A stretch of 34,645 nt of DNA from an uncultured Bacteroidota bacterium (GTDB lineage Bacteria; Bacteroidota; Bacteroidia; Flavobacteriales; Flavobacteriaceae), in NCBI GenBank assembly GCA_903889745.1, contig CAISYO010000221.1, positions 1 to 34,645 on the forward strand. The letters are read 5' to 3'. Shown here piece after piece: positions 32,773-34,645 of this stretch (the first letter of the stretch is position 1; every line of letters starts with the position of its first letter). The notes under the pieces are model-generated. The model ran no database searches. It worked only from the letters and a program-made list of their open reading frames with translations, and was not told the DNA's origin. Made by a program: the position numbers and the translations under genes.

Positions 32773-34645
32773 TTAGCTTCTTCTTGGTCTTCTTGGTCTT
32801 GCGGTATCACCAGTACTTTCTGCACGTCTTGGTGCTCTGTCTGAAAATCCACCTTCTCTTTTTGGAGCTGTACTGCTTCTTTCGCCTCTAAAACCGCCTT
32901 CTCTTCTTGGAGCTGCGCTATTTCTATCACTACGGAAACCACCATCTCTTCCACCATCTCTTCTTGGTGCAGAACCACTTCTTTCACGGTTAAAGCCACC
33001 TTCGCGTCTTCCACCTCCAAAACCACCACCAGAACTTCTTCCGTTGTGATCGCGTCTTCCGCCACCGTCGTTTTTAGAAATTTCAACGTTGATGCGTCTA
33101 CCGTTCATGTCATATCCGTTAAGAACAGACATTACTTTATCGGTATGTTCACCATCAGTATTAAAGAAAGAGAAACCTTCTTTTACGTCAACTTTGAATA
33201 CGTCATCACGACCTAAATCTAATGTTTCTTTAATGAAATCTTTTAATTGCATCCAATCGAAATCATCTCTTGCACCAATATTGATGAAATAACGCACAGG
33301 ATCACCTGCTCTAATTTCTCTTGGTTCAGAACTTCTTTCACGGTCATTACTTCTTTCTCCTGTAATATCGCGTTTAGATTTGTAGTAATTGATGAATCTA
33401 TTAAATTCAACCGAAACCATTTTCTTAATTAATTCTTCTTTAGATAAACCATCTAACACTTCATTAATTGCAGGTAAATAATTTTCAATTTCGTGATCAA
33501 CTTCGGTATCTTTGATTTTATTAGCTAAGTGTAACAACTGAATTTCGCAGATTTCAATACCTGACGGAATTGTTTTTTCTTGAAATTTTTGTTGAATAAT
33601 ACGCTCAATTGAATGTATTTTTCTAATTTCACTTTTGGTAATAATCACAATTGAAGTTCCTAATTTTCCAGCTCTACCGGTTCTTCCCGAACGGTGATTG
33701 TAAGTTTCAATTTCATCTGGTAATTGATAATTTACTACGTGCGTAATATTATCAACGTCAATTCCACGTGCGGCAACATCAGTAGCTACCAACATTTGAA
33801 TTTGGCGACCTCTAAACGATTTCATAACTCCATCACGTTGAGCTTGCGATAAATCGCCGTGTAATGCTGCAGCGTTGTAACCATCTTCGATAAGTTTTTC
33901 GGCAACGGCTTGTGTGTCTCTTTTAGTTCTACAAAATACAACCGAGAAAATATCAGGGTTTGCATCGGCTAAACGTTTTAAAGCTTCATAACGGTCACGA
34001 GCGTTTACACAGTAATATTCGTGTGAAACTGTTGCTGATCCCGAGTTTTTGCTTCCTACAGTAATTTCAACGGGAGAAGCCATAAATTTCTTTGCAATAC
34101 GAGCTACTTCAGCTGGCATAGTTGCAGAGAATAACCAAGTGTTTTTCTCGTCTGGTGTATCCGATAAAATGGAACAAATATCTTCGTAGAATCCCATATT
34201 TAACATTTCATCTGCCTCATCTAAGATACAAAAATCGATATTTTTAATATTCACAAGACCTCTGTTAATCATGTCTTGCATTCTACCAGGCGTAGCCACA
34301 ATAATTTGTGCACCACGTTTCACATCTCTAGCTTGTTCTGTAATGCTTGCACCACCATAAACAGCCACAGTATGTAACCCCTTTATGTACTTTGAGTATA
34401 ATTTAATCTCGTTGGTGATTTGTAAGCATAATTCGCGTGTTGGCGATAAAATTAATGCTTGTGTATTTCTATTTTCAGCATCAATTTTTTGAATTAGTGG
34501 AAAACCAAAAGCGGCCGTTTTCCCTGTTCCTGTTTGCGCTAGGGCAACTAAATCTGTGTTTTGTTCCAATAGTACTGGAATCGCTTTTTCTTGCACTTCT
34601 GACGGATTCTCAAATCCTAGATCTTTAATCGCCAGCAGTAGCGAC
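32773..34645 (-). CDS. DEAD-box RNA helicase with DbpA-type RNA-binding domain and RGG tail (partial, start outside window)
   Basis: The frame is open to the window edge. A GTG at 34596 is not the start, because the preceding codons encode part of the Q motif (LGFENPSEVQEKAIP). Helicase core: AQTGTGKT, the PTRELCLQ motif, DEADEMLNMGF, FSATMP, HGDLSQAQRD, VATDVAARGIDV and HRSGRTGRAG. Then a helical linker, a DbpA/CsdA RRM-like domain (PVRYFINIGARDDFDWMQLK, with INVEISK at its end), and about 100 residues of Arg/Gly-rich tail with degenerate repeats of the type RREGGF-x-ERSxxAP. The layout is that of DeaD/CsdA helicases of ribosome assembly and cold adaptation. Such a tail binds RNA without strong sequence preference. 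Confidence 0.94.
   Translation of the reverse strand, partial: SLLLAIKDLGFENPSEVQEKAIPVLLEQNTDLVALAQTGTGKTAAFGFPLIQKIDAENRNTQALILSPTRELCLQITNEIKLYSKYIKGLHTVAVYGGASITEQARDVKRGAQIIVATPGRMQDMINRGLVNIKNIDFCILDEADEMLNMGFYEDICSILSDTPDEKNTWLFSATMPAEVARIAKKFMASPVEITVGSKNSGSATVSHEYYCVNARDRYEALKRLADANPDIFSVVFCRTKRDTQAVAEKLIEDGYNAAALHGDLSQAQRDGVMKSFRGRQIQMLVATDVAARGIDVDNITHVVNYQLPDEIETYNHRSGRTGRAGKLGTSIVIITKSEIRKIHSIERIIQQKFQEKTIPSGIEICEIQLLHLANKIKDTEVDHEIENYLPAINEVLDGLSKEELIKKMVSVEFNRFINYYKSKRDITGERSNDRERSSEPREIRAGDPVRYFINIGARDDFDWMQLKDFIKETLDLGRDDVFKVDVKEGFSFFNTDGEHTDKVMSVLNGYDMNGRRINVEISKNDGGGRRDHNGRSSGGGFGGGRREGGFNRERSGSAPRRDGGRDGGFRSDRNSAAPRREGGFRGERSSTAPKREGGFSDRAPRRAESTGDTARPRRPRRS

Noticed and set aside
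32748..33086. A long open frame on the minus strand rich in Val and Glu, overlapping the helicase tail.
   Set aside because: It is the shifted reading of the repetitive Arg/Gly-coding DNA. The low-complexity product resembles no protein, and the helicase frame is clearly the real one.
1..34645. A defence island, toxin-antitoxin pair, prophage or secretion gene cluster anywhere in the window.
   Set aside because: All recognisable genes are metabolic, translational or repair genes of a standard chromosome. No integrase, transposase, nuclease-helicase pair or CRISPR spacing was seen.

Overview
The window looks like chromosomal housekeeping DNA from a low-GC member of the Flavobacteriaceae, most likely Flavobacterium or a close relative. 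The evidence is the AT-rich composition and the start sites without Shine-Dalgarno sequences. Promoters fit the Bacteroidetes pattern TTTG-N19-TAnnTTTG. The gene content also fits: a fused CcsBA cytochrome c assembly protein, a TonB receptor plus DUF4249 lipoprotein pair, carboxypeptidase-regulatory-like domains, a cyclophilin-FKBP fusion and signal peptides ending in WAQ or FAQ. I saw no tRNA, rRNA, CRISPR array, insertion sequence or prophage gene. No stretch longer than about 230 bases lacks a gene.

Layout. 1-7.1 kb: the first codons of rsfS (minus strand) diverge from birA. Then come ccsBA, a lipoprotein glutathione peroxidase, a GNAT acetyltransferase (minus) and menD for menaquinone. 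7.1-13.1 kb: a DUF1456 protein, an alpha/beta esterase broken by one in-frame TGA, a TerB-like protein, an acidic DMP19/DUF4375 protein, uvrB, rlmF and thiN. 13.1-17.1 kb: the DUF4249 lipoprotein and TonB receptor, which run directly into thiN, and a secreted protein of unknown function. 17.2-21.3 kb: NADP isocitrate dehydrogenase, fumarylacetoacetase and glyA. 21.4-24.5 kb: rplS, trmD and a methyltransferase on the minus strand, then the double-domain peptidyl-prolyl isomerase. 24.5-29.0 kb: a small haem lipoprotein, a secreted unknown, pyrD, HMG-CoA lyase and guaB. 29.1-34.6 kb: purB, a sirtuin, trmH, a secreted carboxypeptidase-regulatory-like protein and a DEAD-box RNA helicase that runs off the right edge.

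Function. The genes serve respiration and redox balance (ccsBA, menD, gpx, small cytochrome), nucleotide synthesis (pyrD, guaB, purB), one-carbon and amino-acid metabolism (glyA, fahA, HMG-CoA lyase, icd), translation and RNA modification (rsfS, rlmF, rplS, trmD, trmH, DEAD helicase) and repair (uvrB). Most transcription units are one to three genes long, and strong bidirectional hairpins separate several convergent pairs.

I found no clear new multi-gene system. The points most worth a second look are: the thiN gene at the end of a TonB receptor/DUF4249 operon; a 20-bp tandem duplication that creates an overlapping upstream ORF at icd; the nonsense codon in an otherwise intact esterase; a sirtuin without its zinc cysteines; a possible L19 leader; octamer repeats that contain -7 boxes upstream of menD and uvrB; several promoters lying almost on the start codon; and a possible pseudoknot just after the uvrB stop codon.
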